Shown here: one piece after another, positions 42,060 through 50,962 of the stretch
Layout of the letters: each line of letters starts with the position of its first letter
How positions within the stretch are numbered: the stretch's first letter is position 1
Made by a program: the position numbers and the translations under genes
The notes under the pieces: model-generated
What the model was told of the DNA's origin: nothing
What the model saw: the letters and a program-made list of their open reading frames with translations, nothing else
The model's database searches: none
Source of the DNA: JBKDZR01 sp047971485
GTDB taxonomy: Bacteria; Pseudomonadota; Alphaproteobacteria; Rhodobacterales; Rhodobacteraceae
Direction: 5' to 3'
DNA: 50,962 bases
NCBI GenBank assembly: GCA_047971485.1
Contig: JBKDZR010000091.1
Location: 1 to 50,962, forward strand

Positions 42060-43724
42060 CCCAGGCACGTCCTGCCCCGCCAGCAGCGATCGCGCCGCAT
42101 CGCGGGCAGCCTCGGTCACGCGATCGCCCGCGACCATGCGCGCCAGTTCATCAATCCGGGCTTCCTGCCCCAAGGGAATGACCGTGGACAGGGTCGTTCC
42201 CGCCTGCACCCGTTTCTCCACTCGCCAGTGATGCGCCCCCCGGGCCGCCACCTGCGGCGAATGGGTCACCACCAGAACCTGCGCCCCCGGGGCGGCGGCC
42301 AGCCCGGCCAGACGCCGGCCTACCGCATCGGCCGTAGCCCCGCCAACACCGCGGTCGATTTCATCGAAGATCAGGGTCACGCCTTCGCCACCGGTCAGAC
42401 ACACTTTCAGCGCCAACAGGAACCGCGACAATTCCCCCCCCGAGGCGATCCGGTCCAGCGGCCCCGCCGGGGTGCCCGGGTTGGTGGCCACGGTAAAGGC
42501 CACCCGGTCGCGCCCCAGACGGCCGGGATCGGCCGGGGTAATCTGGGTGGTGAACACCGCCCGGTCCAGCTTTAGCGGTGGCAATTCGACGGCCATGGCC
42601 CGATCCAGACGCCGGGCGGCCTGCTGGCGCGCGGTACTCAGGGCGGCAGCGGCTTCATCGTAGGTCCGTTCGGCATCGCTGAGCGCCCGGGTCAGATCCC
42701 CCAGGCGCCGTTCGCCCGCATCCAGCCCCTCCAACCGCGCGGTCAGGACCGTGGCCAGTTCCGGCAAGGCATCGGGCTGCACGCCATGCTTGCGCGCCAA
42801 TCCCCGGATGGCGAACAGGCGCTCCTCTACCGTGTCCAGATCCCGGGGGTCGAAATTCAACGCCTCGGCACAGGCATCGACACCGGATTGAGCCTCGGAC
42901 AGCTCAGCCATGGCCCGCTCCAGCGCCGCCAGAGGGGCATCCAGCCGGTCCCCCAGAACCTCGGCCGCCCCTTCCAGCCAACGCACCGCATCGACCAGCG
43001 CCTGTTCCGCCCCATCGGCCCCCAGTGCCCGCGCGGCCCCGTTGATATCACCCAGCACCCGTTCCGCGCCCTGCATCTCGCGCCGGCGCCGGTCCAGCAC
43101 CGGGTCCTCGCCGGGTTCAGGCGCCAGATCATCCAGTTCCGCCACGGCGTGACGCAGGAATTCCTCTTCGCGGCGCGCCTCGTCCAGCGCCACCTCCGCT
43201 GCGGCCAAGACCCCCCGCGCAGCCGCCACCGCCACCCAGGCCGTGGCGACCTTGGCCCGCAGGCCATCCTCGGCGGCAAAGGCATCCAGCAGGGCCAGAT
43301 GGCCGCGCGGATCCAGAAGCCCGCGATCATCCTGCTGGCCGTGCAATTCCACCAGACAGTCGGATAGTTGGCGCAGGACCTCGCCCGAGCATCGCCGGTC
43401 GTTGACCCAGGCACTCTTGCGGCCCTCGGCGCTGTTGGTGCGGCGCAGGATCAGTTCATCGCCGACGGGCAGGTCCGCCGCCACCAGCACGGCCCGCGCC
43501 GGATGATCCGGGGGCAGATCGAAAACCGCCGTCACCTCACCCTTCTCGGCGCCGGGACGCACCAGATCGGCCCGACCGCGCCAGCCCAGCACGAACCCCA
43601 ACGCATCCAGCAGGATCGACTTGCCCGCCCCGGTTTCACCGGTCAGCACATTGAGACCCGGCTGGAGATCAAGATCCAGCCGGTCAATGATCAGGATGTC
43701 CCGGATTGCGAGACTGCGCAGCAT
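42045..43724 (-). CDS. recN: DNA repair protein RecN
   Basis: This is a 559-residue SMC-like ATPase that acts in double-strand break repair. It begins MLRSLAIRDILIIDRLDLDL. Walker A is TGETGAGKSILLDAL near residue 30. A long coiled-coil middle follows, then the signature ASGGELSRFLLALK and Walker B TLIFDEIDRGVGG. AGGAACG precedes the start. It is the last gene of the envelope/division cluster, 43 bp after bamD; recN next to bamD is a conserved arrangement in this group. Confidence 0.96.
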   Translation of the reverse strand: MLRSLAIRDILIIDRLDLDLQPGLNVLTGETGAGKSILLDALGFVLGWRGRADLVRPGAEKGEVTAVFDLPPDHPARAVLVAADLPVGDELILRRTNSAEGRKSAWVNDRRCSGEVLRQLSDCLVELHGQQDDRGLLDPRGHLALLDAFAAEDGLRAKVATAWVAVAAARGVLAAAEVALDEARREEEFLRHAVAELDDLAPEPGEDPVLDRRRREMQGAERVLGDINGAARALGADGAEQALVDAVRWLEGAAEVLGDRLDAPLAALERAMAELSEAQSGVDACAEALNFDPRDLDTVEERLFAIRGLARKHGVQPDALPELATVLTARLEGLDAGERRLGDLTRALSDAERTYDEAAAALSTARQQAARRLDRAMAVELPPLKLDRAVFTTQITPADPGRLGRDRVAFTVATNPGTPAGPLDRIASGGELSRFLLALKVCLTGGEGVTLIFDEIDRGVGGATADAVGRRLAGLAAAPGAQVLVVTHSPQVAARGAHHWRVEKRVQAGTTLSTVIPLGQEARIDELARMVAGDRVTEAARDAARSLLAGQDVPGPAAG

Positions 43725-43767
43725 CGTTCCTAGCCCTGCCGCCGAATGCTATGGGGGCCGCCCGCGA

Positions 43768-44607
43768 TCAGAGCCACCGGCCCTGAATCGACTGCCGATA
43801 GATATTGCGCAGCCAGCCATCCCCCGCCGGTTCCAACAGAAGCCCCTCGCCGGTCAGCAGCGTGTAGGCATCCTGATACCAGGGCGAGCCCTGATAGTTG
43901 TACCCCAGAAGCGCCCCGGCGGTCTGGGCCTCATCCAACAGACCCAGCGACAGGAAGGATTCGACCAGCCGGTACAGCGCCTCGGGCGTGTGGCTGGTGG
44001 TCTGGAAATCCTCGACCACCACACGGAAACGGTTGATGGCGGCGGAATAATGCTTGCGCTTCAGGTAATAGCGCCCGATCTCCATCTCCTTGCCGGCCAG
44101 ATGGTCGAAGGCCAGATCGAACTTGAGAATCGCCGAGCGGGCATATTCGCTGTCGGGATAGCGTTCGATCACCGTGCGCAGGGCCTGCAGGGCCTGAAAG
44201 GTCAGCCCCTGATCGCGGCCAACATCGTCGATCTGATCGTAATAGCTGAGCGCAAGAAGATATTGGGCGTAGGCCGCATCCTCATCCGCGGGATAAAAGT
44301 CGATATAGCGCTGCGCGGAACTGCGGCTGCCTTCGTAATCACGATCCACATGATAGGAATAGGCCTGCATGATCAACGCACGCTTGGCCCATTCGGAATA
44401 GGGGTAAAGGCGCTCAACCTCGCCAAAGTAGCGGGCGGCTTCCTCTGGGTTGCGCTCGGCCAGCTCGTATTCGGCCCGGTCGTAGATTTCCTTGGGGGTA
44501 AAGACCTCCAGCGGCGGTTCCGTGGGTCCACCGCAGGCCGCAAGCAGCAGCACCAGGCAAACCATGCCCGCCCGGCGCCCCCGTCCGAGGAGCGTGCTCC
44601 CCGCCAT
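43768..44607 (-). CDS. bamD: Outer membrane assembly lipoprotein BamD
   Basis: This is about 279 residues. A lipobox, LLLAAC, places the mature Cys near residue 24. The body is made of TPR repeats (EIYDRAEYELAERNPEEAAR, RYLLALSYYDQID and RYPDSEYARSA types). BamD is the essential helical scaffold of the BAM complex that folds outer-membrane proteins. The start is uncertain: ATG at 44607 gives a normal signal peptide; GTG at 44628 has a better ribosome-binding site. A terminator separates it from lpxC, so it probably has its own promoter. Confidence 0.92.
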   Translation of the reverse strand: MAGSTLLGRGRRAGMVCLVLLLAACGGPTEPPLEVFTPKEIYDRAEYELAERNPEEAARYFGEVERLYPYSEWAKRALIMQAYSYHVDRDYEGSRSSAQRYIDFYPADEDAAYAQYLLALSYYDQIDDVGRDQGLTFQALQALRTVIERYPDSEYARSAILKFDLAFDHLAGKEMEIGRYYLKRKHYSAAINRFRVVVEDFQTTSHTPEALYRLVESFLSLGLLDEAQTAGALLGYNYQGSPWYQDAYTLLTGEGLLLEPAGDGWLRNIYRQSIQGRWL

Positions 44608-44660
44608 GTCGTTACTTGTTCCCAACACGTCCCGCCTCTCTTCTCCCCGGGTGGTTAGCA

Positions 44661-44695
44661 CGAAAGAAAACCGGGAAAAATGGCTTTTCCCGGTT
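44661..44695 (-). terminator. Intrinsic terminator after lpxC
   Basis: AACCGGGAAAA (44669-44679) and TTTTCCCGGTT (44685-44695) form an 11-bp perfect stem. In the minus direction the stem is followed by TTTTCTTTC. It lies 26 bases after the lpxC stop. Confidence 0.85.
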
Positions 44696-44720
44696 CTGTA
44701 CATGTTGGTTGATCTAAAGG

Positions 44721-45644
44721 TCAGGCTGCACAGAGTGCCAGATCGTGATGGGTCACGCCTGCACCGGGCAGACCGCGCGCCTGGCTGGGATCGCAATCCA
44801 CCAGCCGCCAAGCCGAGCGATCGGCAAAAAGCGCGCGAAGCAACTGATTGGTCAGCGCGTGACCGGCCCGGACACCGGTATAGCGGCCCAGAATCGGGGC
44901 ACCGGCCAGGGCCAAATCGCCAAGCGCATCCAGCATCTTGTGACGCACCGGTTCATCGGCATGGCGCAACCCGCCGGGCGACAACACCCGGTCGCCGTCA
45001 AAGACCACGGCATTGTGATAGGTCCCGCCCAAGGCCAGACCATTGGCCTGCATCCGGTCGACATCGGTTTGCAGGCAGAAGGTCCGACTGTCGCACAGGG
45101 TGCGAACGAAAGCGCCATTGCGCATGTTCAGAACCCGTTCCTGACGACCGATGGCCGCGTTGTCAAAATCAATGCTGAAATCGATCGACAGTTCCGAGGC
45201 CACATCCAGTCGGGCCATCGCATCGTCGCGGCGCACCTCGATCGGACGCAGGATCTGGATCGCCTGGATCGGCGCCTCAAGAACCCGCAGCCCGCCGTGC
45301 ATGATCGCACGGACGAAAGGCGCCGCACTGCCATCCAGGATCGGCACTTCGGGACCGTCGATTTCGATGCGCACATTGTGCAGGCCAAGGCCCGCCAGCG
45401 CCGCCATCAGATGTTCCACCGTCGAGATAGACACCCCGGCCGCGTTGACCAGTTTCGTACACAGTGGCGAGATTTCCACCAAATCCCAGCGCGCCGGGAT
45501 CACGCTGTCCGGACCACCGATGTCGCTGCGATAGAACACAACCCCATGGCCGGCGCGGGCCGGTTTCAGGGTCATGCGGGCCGGGCGGCCGGAATGCAGA
45601 CCGGTGCCGCGAAAAGCCACCCTTGTTCTGACTGTCGTTTGCAT
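44721..45644 (-). CDS. lpxC: UDP-3-O-acyl-N-acetylglucosamine deacetylase
   Basis: This is a 307-residue zinc enzyme that carries out the first committed step of lipid A synthesis. Zinc ligands are His78 in SISTVEHLMAAL, and the later His and Asp in EPVRHKMLDALGDLALAG; FRGTGLHSG lies at the N-terminus. ATG at 45644 follows GAGG at nine bases. It has terminators both before (after ftsZ) and after it, so it is likely a single-gene transcript inside the cluster. Confidence 0.97.
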   Translation of the reverse strand: MQTTVRTRVAFRGTGLHSGRPARMTLKPARAGHGVVFYRSDIGGPDSVIPARWDLVEISPLCTKLVNAAGVSISTVEHLMAALAGLGLHNVRIEIDGPEVPILDGSAAPFVRAIMHGGLRVLEAPIQAIQILRPIEVRRDDAMARLDVASELSIDFSIDFDNAAIGRQERVLNMRNGAFVRTLCDSRTFCLQTDVDRMQANGLALGGTYHNAVVFDGDRVLSPGGLRHADEPVRHKMLDALGDLALAGAPILGRYTGVRAGHALTNQLLRALFADRSAWRLVDCDPSQARGLPGAGVTHHDLALCAA

Positions 45645-45715
45645 TTGCTCGACCTCGTCGTCATTTCTTGTTTTCAGCGAGAACTCATAACCAGGGATCG
45701 GTCCTCGTTAACTTC

Positions 45716-45744
45716 TAGCTATGGGGCCGGCCGCGCGAACTCAA
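45716..45744 (-). promoter_or_regulatory. Candidate promoter for lpxC
   Basis: On the minus strand TTGAGT (45744-45739) is followed after 17 bases by TAGCTA (45721-45716). It falls between the ftsZ terminator and lpxC, where a promoter is needed. Moderate consensus match. Confidence 0.35.
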
Positions 45745-45821
45745 TTCAATCTTTACAACGGTCTGAAACATGGCGATTTCCGCATCGGCAGAAAACCGCC
45801 TCTTTCCTTTCAACATCCTGA

Positions 45822-45859
45822 TAAAAAACGAAAAAAGGGCCGGAAAAAACCGGCCCTTT
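45822..45859 (-). terminator. Intrinsic terminator after ftsZ
   Basis: AAAGGGCCGG (45834-45843) and CCGGCCCTTT (45850-45859) form a perfect 10-bp stem with a six-base loop. In the minus direction it is followed by TTTCGTTTTTT. Confidence 0.93.
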
Positions 45860-45879
45860 GCAGAAAACGTGACGCCTTG

Positions 45880-47448
45880 TCAGTTGGCTTGGCGGCGCAG
45901 GAAGGCCGGGATCTCGATCCGGTCGAGATCCGCATCATCCTCGGGCTGGCCCTCGGGCAGCATCTGCGCAGGCGGCGCCGTGCGCCCGCCAGCCGCACGC
46001 GGATCGGCACCATGGGGGGCCTGACCGGTCATGCGGTTGATCAGCGAATTGATGCCAAAGCGGGTCCGGTCGGCCCCATGGCCACCCATCACCGGCTGAG
46101 GACGATCAGCGCCCTGTCCCTCGGGCACCTTGCGCACAGCGGCCTCCAGCCGACGCAGGGTTTCCGGCGATGGCGTCCCCGCCGCAGACGTCCGCGGCGC
46201 CGGCCGGGTGCCCGCCATGGGAGCCGCCTGAACCGGCTGGGGAATATAGGCCGGCGGCGGCAGATCGTCTTCGTCGATCACACTGTGAACCGGCGCAGCG
46301 GGCTGGGGATCGAGGTCCTGAAACAGGGTCGGTTCCTCATGACCGCGCGCGGTGACCAGCGGCGCCTCTTCCTGCATGTCCTGCACGGATCCACGGGCCG
46401 CAGCCTCGGCTTCGGCCGAGACCGTGGTGGTCAGCGGCGCGGCCATGCGGCGGCGCGGCACCGGAGCATCCTCGGGCACAGCGACCGCATCAATGCCGGT
46501 GGCAACGACGGAGACGCGCATCACGCCTTCCATCTCCGGATCCAGGGTCGAGCCAACGATGATGTTGGCATCCGGGTCCACCTCTTCGCGGATCCGGTTG
46601 GCCGCCTCGTCCAGTTCGAACAGGGTCATGTCGTAGCCGCCGGTGATGTTGATCAACACACCCTTGGCGCCCTTGAGGCTGATTTCGTCCAGCAGCGGGT
46701 TGGCGATGGCCTTTTCGGCAGCTTGGATGGCGCGGCTTTCGCCCTCGGCCTCACCAGTGCCCATCATGGCCTTGCCCATCTCGTCCATAACGGCACGGAC
46801 ATCGGCAAAGTCGAGGTTGATCAGGCCGGGCCGGACCATCAGGTCAGTCACGCCTTTGACGCCCTGATACAGCACGTCATCGGCCAGCGAGAACGCCTCG
46901 GTGAAGGTGGTTTTCTCATTCGCCAGCCGGAACAGGTTCTGGTTGGGAATGATGATCAGCGTGTCAACCACCTTTTGCAGGTTTTCAACACCTTCCTCAG
47001 CCTTGCGCATCCGCTTGGCGCCTTCGAACTGGAAGGGCTTGGTCACGACACCAACGGTCAGAACCCCCAGTTCACGGGCCGCCTGGGCGATGATCGGCGC
47101 CGCACCGGTGCCGGTGCCCCCGCCCATGCCGGCAGTGATAAAGCACATGTGGCTGCCGACCAGCTGATCGACGATCTTTTCAATGGATTCCTCGGCCGCC
47201 GCCGCACCGACCGCTGGCCGCGCCCCGGCACCCAAACCTTCGGTGGCCTTGATCCCCATCTGGATCTTGGCCGCCGCACGGCTTTGGTGCAGCGCTTGGG
47301 CATCCGTATTCGCAACGACGAATTCGACCCCGTCCAGCTGCTTTTCGATCATGTTGTTCACAGCGTTGCCACCGGCGCCGCCCACGCCGAACACCGTGAT
47401 TTTCGGCTTCAGTTCGTCCTGCTCGGGGACGGTCAGATTCAATGCCAT
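45880..47448 (-). CDS. ftsZ: Cell division GTPase FtsZ
   Basis: This is a 522-residue tubulin homologue that forms the Z ring. The GTP-binding signature GGGTGTG is at residues 109-115 (AGMGGGTGTGAAPIIAQ). The long, Pro/Ala-rich linker from about residue 335 is typical of Rhodobacterales, and the C-terminal peptide EIPAFLRRQAN binds FtsA. ATG at 47448 gives MALNLTVPEQDELKPKI, the family start; no strong ribosome-binding site is seen. Confidence 0.98.
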   Translation of the reverse strand: MALNLTVPEQDELKPKITVFGVGGAGGNAVNNMIEKQLDGVEFVVANTDAQALHQSRAAAKIQMGIKATEGLGAGARPAVGAAAAEESIEKIVDQLVGSHMCFITAGMGGGTGTGAAPIIAQAARELGVLTVGVVTKPFQFEGAKRMRKAEEGVENLQKVVDTLIIIPNQNLFRLANEKTTFTEAFSLADDVLYQGVKGVTDLMVRPGLINLDFADVRAVMDEMGKAMMGTGEAEGESRAIQAAEKAIANPLLDEISLKGAKGVLINITGGYDMTLFELDEAANRIREEVDPDANIIVGSTLDPEMEGVMRVSVVATGIDAVAVPEDAPVPRRRMAAPLTTTVSAEAEAAARGSVQDMQEEAPLVTARGHEEPTLFQDLDPQPAAPVHSVIDEDDLPPPAYIPQPVQAAPMAGTRPAPRTSAAGTPSPETLRRLEAAVRKVPEGQGADRPQPVMGGHGADRTRFGINSLINRMTGQAPHGADPRAAGGRTAPPAQMLPEGQPEDDADLDRIEIPAFLRRQAN

Positions 47449-47598
47449 GAGTGTAGGTCCGCCTGTTCCATCTGTACGGACTTTACGCCCGCGACTGCTT
47501 ATGCCGACCAGTGTAACTGGCCCGCTGCCCCGGGTCACGCCAAAAAGCAAGTGAGTCGCGAATTTTCGCCAGTTTTTTTACATCCGGCTGTTGCCGCT

Positions 47599-48930
47599 TT
47601 ACCAGTTTTCCCTGAACCACTTGACAGCACGGCGCAGGGACCGTGCCGGATAGCGGCTGTCGGCGACATCAAAATCCCAGCATTCGTCCTGCGGATGGGC
47701 CGCAAACAGGCAGAGCCCCACGGCAGCGGAAAAGGCCGCACCCGTCGCCGCCTGGGGCAGGCCCTGCACCCGAAGCGGTCGGCCGAGGCGGATCTGGTGG
47801 CCAAGGATCCGCGCCGCCAACCCGGTCAGCCCGGGCACCTGGCTGCCGCCTCCGGTCAGCACGATCTTCTGGCTGGGCAGGTCCTCGAACCCGGCAGCAT
47901 CCAGCCGGGCGCGCAACTCTTCGAGGATTTCCTCCAGCCGCGGACGCATTATGCCGATCAGTTCAGATCGGCTGATCTCACGCCGGTCATGTTCCCAGTC
48001 ACCGGTATCGGAGCGCAGTTCGATCATGTCGCGGTCATCGCGCCCGGTCGCTGTCAGCCCACCATGCAGGGTCTTGATCCGCTCGGCCAGCGCCAGCGGG
48101 ATCCCCAGTCCTTTGGAAATATCCTGGGTCACGTGATGGCCACCGATGCGCACCGTATCGGCATAGATCATGTGCCCCCGCAGAAAGATCGAGATCCCCG
48201 AGGTCCCGGCGCCCAGGTCGATACAGGCGGCCCCCAGCTTCTGCTCATCCTCGACCAGCGCCGAAACCCCCGACGCATAGGCCGAAGAGGCCAGCCCGGC
48301 CAGTTCCAGATCGCAGCGTTTGATACAGTGCAGGATGTTCTGCATCACTGCGCGATCGACGGCCAGAAGATGCATGTCGGTGGTCAGCGTATTTCCGATC
48401 TGCCCGCGCGGATCGGCCAGCCCGCTGCGGTGATCCAGCGCAAAATTCACCGGCTGGGCATGCAGAACCGTCCGGTGGGCCCCGATATCGGGCATATCGC
48501 AACTGGCCAGAACATAGGCGATATCCGCTTCGCCAACCTCATCGCCATCCAGTTCGACCGTGCCCGTCAATCCGTACGAACGCGGATTGGCCCCCGAAAA
48601 GCTGACAATGGCGTGGTCCACCCGCACCTGTGCCATCTTTTGCGCGGCCTGCACCACGGTCCGCACCGCGCGCTCGGTTTCCTGCATCACCTCAATCTCA
48701 CCGAAACGCATGCCGCGCGCCCGGGTCGTCGCTGCCCCGATGATGCGGAACTGCGACTGACCGGCCATTGGCCCAACCCCGTCCAGGCTGGGCAAGGCGC
48801 CGCCATCGAAGCGCAGGATCAGACAGGTGGCCTTGGAGGTGCCGATATCGAGGATCGCCACCACCCCCCGCTGCATCGCGGCGCGCCGCATCTGGCGCAT
48901 GGCCCGCTGCGTTTCAAAAAGCTCGGTCAT
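47599..48930 (-). CDS. ftsA: Cell division protein FtsA
   Basis: This is a 443-residue actin-fold protein that tethers FtsZ to the membrane. ATPase motifs are AILDIGTSKATCLI near residue 27, CIDLGAGTSGISIF, and VLTGGGSQVPGL. The C-terminus ends with an amphipathic stretch (RRAVKWFRENW), the likely membrane-targeting helix. The start overlaps the ftsQ stop by four bases. A 150-bp gap separates it from ftsZ. Confidence 0.97.
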   Translation of the reverse strand: MTELFETQRAMRQMRRAAMQRGVVAILDIGTSKATCLILRFDGGALPSLDGVGPMAGQSQFRIIGAATTRARGMRFGEIEVMQETERAVRTVVQAAQKMAQVRVDHAIVSFSGANPRSYGLTGTVELDGDEVGEADIAYVLASCDMPDIGAHRTVLHAQPVNFALDHRSGLADPRGQIGNTLTTDMHLLAVDRAVMQNILHCIKRCDLELAGLASSAYASGVSALVEDEQKLGAACIDLGAGTSGISIFLRGHMIYADTVRIGGHHVTQDISKGLGIPLALAERIKTLHGGLTATGRDDRDMIELRSDTGDWEHDRREISRSELIGIMRPRLEEILEELRARLDAAGFEDLPSQKIVLTGGGSQVPGLTGLAARILGHQIRLGRPLRVQGLPQAATGAAFSAAVGLCLFAAHPQDECWDFDVADSRYPARSLRRAVKWFRENW

Positions 48931-49820
48931 TGCGTCTTCTGCCCTTGTTCGAATGCGCGCGTGACGCGCAGATAATCCAGTGCCGCCGCGCCCAGCCGGA
49001 TCGTCGGCCGGCGGACATTGCGCATGTCGACCACCGGCACATCGCGCGCCAACAGATCCATGGCATCTTCCATCGCCAGCACGCGTTCCAAGGCCGGAAC
49101 CGGATCCGTCTCGGGCAGGCGAATGATCTGCCCCCGATCCAGAATCACATCCCAGCGCCGGGCCCCTTGCCGGGTCAGCCCGCGCACCCGGCCTGCCAGC
49201 GGTGCCGCCGTCTCGATCAGGGTCAGCGCCTGGGGAATCGCCTGATCCGCCCCCTCGCCGGTCACCAATGGCAGGTCCGGGCGACCCTCACGGTGGTCGA
49301 TAAAGGCGATCCGGTGGCCTGTGGCATCCAGCATCTCCAGCCCAGCGTGATTGCGCCAGATGACCGCCGGCTGGCGTTCCAGAACTGTCGCGGTCAGCGC
49401 ACCGCCCAGTTCCAGAACGACATCGACCGACGCCACCGCATCGAAACCGGCAATGCTGTCATGGATGGCCTGGGCATCCAGATCGAACCAGCTGACCGGA
49501 AAATCCAGATCCAGTTTCCGGCGAATGGCATCGGCCAGCACCGGCGACGCTCCAACGATCGCCATCTGACGGATCTGAAACTCGGGGCGCGCCTCGACCG
49601 AGCTGCGCACCTGAGCGGCCCATTCGGCCAGAGTGACCCGCTGCTGGGGCTGAGCCAGCCAAGCAGCCGCCACCGCCAAAACCGCCGTCACCGGCAAATA
49701 AGCCGTCAGCATCCGGCGCAACAGCGGCGACAGCCACATCCTGTTCAACCGATAGGACATGCGGCTGGGGGCCGGATCGTGGCCCGGAGCCTGAATGCGG
49801 GCTCGGGTCAGCGGCCACAT
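48927..49820 (-). CDS. ftsQ: Cell division protein FtsQ
   Basis: This is a 297-residue single-pass divisome protein. A cytoplasmic basic N-terminus is followed by one membrane segment (YLPVTAVLAVAAAWLA near residues 40-57), a POTRA domain (FQIRQMAIVGASPVLADAIR) and the beta domain (ATVLERQPAVIWRN). The start at 49820 follows GGAGG and overlaps the end of ddl by 13 bases. Confidence 0.95.
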   Translation of the reverse strand: MWPLTRARIQAPGHDPAPSRMSYRLNRMWLSPLLRRMLTAYLPVTAVLAVAAAWLAQPQQRVTLAEWAAQVRSSVEARPEFQIRQMAIVGASPVLADAIRRKLDLDFPVSWFDLDAQAIHDSIAGFDAVASVDVVLELGGALTATVLERQPAVIWRNHAGLEMLDATGHRIAFIDHREGRPDLPLVTGEGADQAIPQALTLIETAAPLAGRVRGLTRQGARRWDVILDRGQIIRLPETDPVPALERVLAMEDAMDLLARDVPVVDMRNVRRPTIRLGAAALDYLRVTRAFEQGQKTQ

Positions 49821-50722
49821 GATGCGTCCTCCACCAACCAGCGCACCAATTCGGGGAAACCGATCCCGCAGGCCGCCGCCTGTTCCGGGGCCAGCGAAGT
49901 GGGCGTCATGCCAGGCTGGGTGTTGACCTCCAACAGGATCAACCCGTCCGAACCACGCGCCTCATCCCAGCGGAAATCCGCCCGACTAAGCCCCCTGCAC
50001 CCTAACGCCTCATGTGCCTGAACCGCATAAGCCATGCAGGCGTCAAAAATCGGCTGCGGAAGCTCGGCGGGCAATATGTGGCGCGACCCACCGGGTTTGT
50101 ACTTGGCATCGTAATCATACCAGCCCTCGGTCAGGATATCCGTCACCGTCAGCGAACGCCCCCCCAGAACCGCCACAGTCAGTTCTCGCCCGGGGGCGAA
50201 ACGTTCCACCATCACCTGATCAGGCATGTCCGGGGCCAGATCAGGCGGGCCATCCGCCGCGTCATGGACCAGATAAATCCCGACCGAGGATCCTTCATTG
50301 TTCGGCTTGACCACATAGGGAGGCGCCATGACATGACCGGCACGTACCTGCGTGGCAGAACACAACAGGCTGTCCACCACCGGAATGCCGGCAGCACGAA
50401 AGGCCGCCTTGCTCCGCTGCTTGTCCATCGCCAAAGCCGAGGCCAGAACGCCCGAATGTGTATACGGCAGGCCCATCCATTCCAGCAGACCCTGCACACA
50501 CCCGTCTTCACCCCAACGGCCATGCAACGCATTGAACACGACATCCGGACCAAGCCCATCCAGCCGGACGGCCAAATCCCCCCCGGCCTCGACCTCAGCC
50601 ACACGAAAGCCAGCCACGCGCAATGCCGCAGCACATTCCCGCCCCGACGAAAGTGAAACCTCACGCTCCGCCGACGGCCCGCCCATCAGGACGGCCACCA
50701 ATGGGTCTGTCTTCGGTGACAT
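49808..50722 (-). CDS. ddl: D-alanine--D-alanine ligase
   Basis: This is a 304-residue ATP-grasp enzyme that makes the D-Ala-D-Ala dipeptide for peptidoglycan. It opens with VAVLMGGPSAEREVSLSSG; further blocks are FNALHGRWGEDGCVQG, PYVVKPNNEGSSVGI, and LLEVNTQPGMTPTS with the metal ligands. ATG at 50722 follows GAGG at six bases; an earlier in-frame start (50779) lies in the intergenic gap and is not supported. The 117-bp gap to murB contains a near-palindrome, GGTTACCCC/GGGGTTAACC. Confidence 0.97.
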   Translation of the reverse strand: MSPKTDPLVAVLMGGPSAEREVSLSSGRECAAALRVAGFRVAEVEAGGDLAVRLDGLGPDVVFNALHGRWGEDGCVQGLLEWMGLPYTHSGVLASALAMDKQRSKAAFRAAGIPVVDSLLCSATQVRAGHVMAPPYVVKPNNEGSSVGIYLVHDAADGPPDLAPDMPDQVMVERFAPGRELTVAVLGGRSLTVTDILTEGWYDYDAKYKPGGSRHILPAELPQPIFDACMAYAVQAHEALGCRGLSRADFRWDEARGSDGLILLEVNTQPGMTPTSLAPEQAAACGIGFPELVRWLVEDASCGR

Positions 50723-50839
50723 CCCCTGCCTCGATTTTTCCGGGGCCGTGCTTGTTGCCCGTGCCCTCTGACTGCTCACATACCCGTTTGCCGGGCTTTG
50801 GTTACCCCGGGGTTAACCGGGATGTGCAGGAACGACCGC

Positions 50840-50962
50840 TTATGATCCGGCTTCGCCTACCCGCATGATCTCCCATTCTAACGTCACGCCGCTGTTCTGG
50901 AAAACCCTTTTTCTCACCTCTTCCCCCAACCCCTCCAGATCGGCTGCGCTGGCCCCCCCGGT
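50840..50962 (-). CDS. murB: UDP-N-acetylenolpyruvoylglucosamine reductase, C-terminal end (partial)
   Basis: Only the last 40 residues are in the window: ADLEGLGEEVRKRVFQNSG, then VTLEWEIMRVGEAGS and TAA at 50842-50840. This matches the MurB C-terminus, with VRKRVFQNSGVTLEWEI as the conserved helix and strand carrying the catalytic-region Glu. MurB reduces the enolpyruvyl group to form UDP-MurNAc. Its place before ddl fits the standard mur-fts cluster. Confidence 0.92.
   Translation of the reverse strand, partial: TGGASAADLEGLGEEVRKRVFQNSGVTLEWEIMRVGEAGS

Noticed and set aside
47449..47550. N-terminal extension of ftsZ by 34 codons
   Set aside because: The family start MALNLTVPEQ is at 47448; the upstream codons are not FtsZ-like.
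45721..48975. Plus-strand frame of over 1000 codons opposite ftsZ and ftsA
   Set aside because: ftsZ and ftsA on the minus strand are unmistakable; the long opposite frame is a consequence of high GC content and codon bias.
1..50962. CRISPR array, prophage, toxin-antitoxin or defence island
   Set aside because: No short regularly spaced repeats, phage structural genes, integrase, restriction or nuclease cassettes were found; gene content is core metabolism and envelope functions.

Overview
The window is about 51 kb of GC-rich chromosome from an alphaproteobacterium, most likely in the Rhodobacterales (Rhodobacter/Roseobacter group). Supporting signs are the block rplU-rpmA-GNAT-obg-proB-proA, the phosphorelay gene chpT beside a DUF3553 gene, the ornithine-lipid pair olsB-olsA, a RpoHII-like sigma factor, two VPLPA-CTERM proteins, and the cluster murB-ddl-ftsQ-ftsA-ftsZ-lpxC-bamD-recN. 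I cannot name the genus. Nearly everything is ordinary chromosomal housekeeping sequence. I found no prophage, transposase, CRISPR array, toxin-antitoxin pair or recognisable defence system.

Layout. 1-6.4 kb: the end of an unidentified gene, tRNA-Ser(CGA), a secreted DUF2059 protein, ribosomal proteins L21 and L27, a GNAT acetyltransferase, Obg, and proline synthesis (proB-proA). 6.4-12.6 kb: chpT, DUF3553, olsB-olsA, a divergent ThiE-like gene, trmJ, ctaA and htpX. 12.6-14.4 kb: a FieF-like cation exporter flanked by two direct copies of a 186-bp non-coding repeat. 14.4-20.3 kb, minus strand: an M3 peptidase, the operon coaBC-dut-membrane-anchored ThiF/MoeB-like protein, and rpoH. 20.4-23.2 kb: cobU/cobP, a CobC-like phosphatase and comM/yifB. 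23.4-31.4 kb: gshB, yraN and rsmI on the minus strand, divergent from an LpoA-like lipoprotein, glnD and murJ. 31.5-35.3 kb: a rhomboid-fold protein without catalytic residues, trpS and cobT. 35.5-37.9 kb: two VPLPA-CTERM surface protein genes sharing their 3' ends and downstream hairpins. 38-42 kb: aminopeptidase P (apparently without a canonical start codon), DUF427 and a ClC channel/antiporter. 42-51 kb, minus strand: the envelope and division cluster, running from a truncated murB to recN.

How the genes connect: murB, ddl, murJ, the LpoA-like lipoprotein, ftsQAZ, lpxC and bamD all serve envelope growth and division. chpT feeds the CtrA phosphorelay, and comM, a competence-type gene known to be CtrA-controlled in relatives, has a CtrA-like box 43 bp before its start. 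cobU, the CobC-like gene and cobT belong to cobalamin synthesis but are scattered. The most notable items are the repeat pair around the cation exporter, the rhomboid pseudoprotease, the VPLPA-CTERM pair (one a six-repeat calcium-loop propeller), the CTG-start candidate in aminopeptidase P, and an 18-bp-period repeat in the rplU leader.
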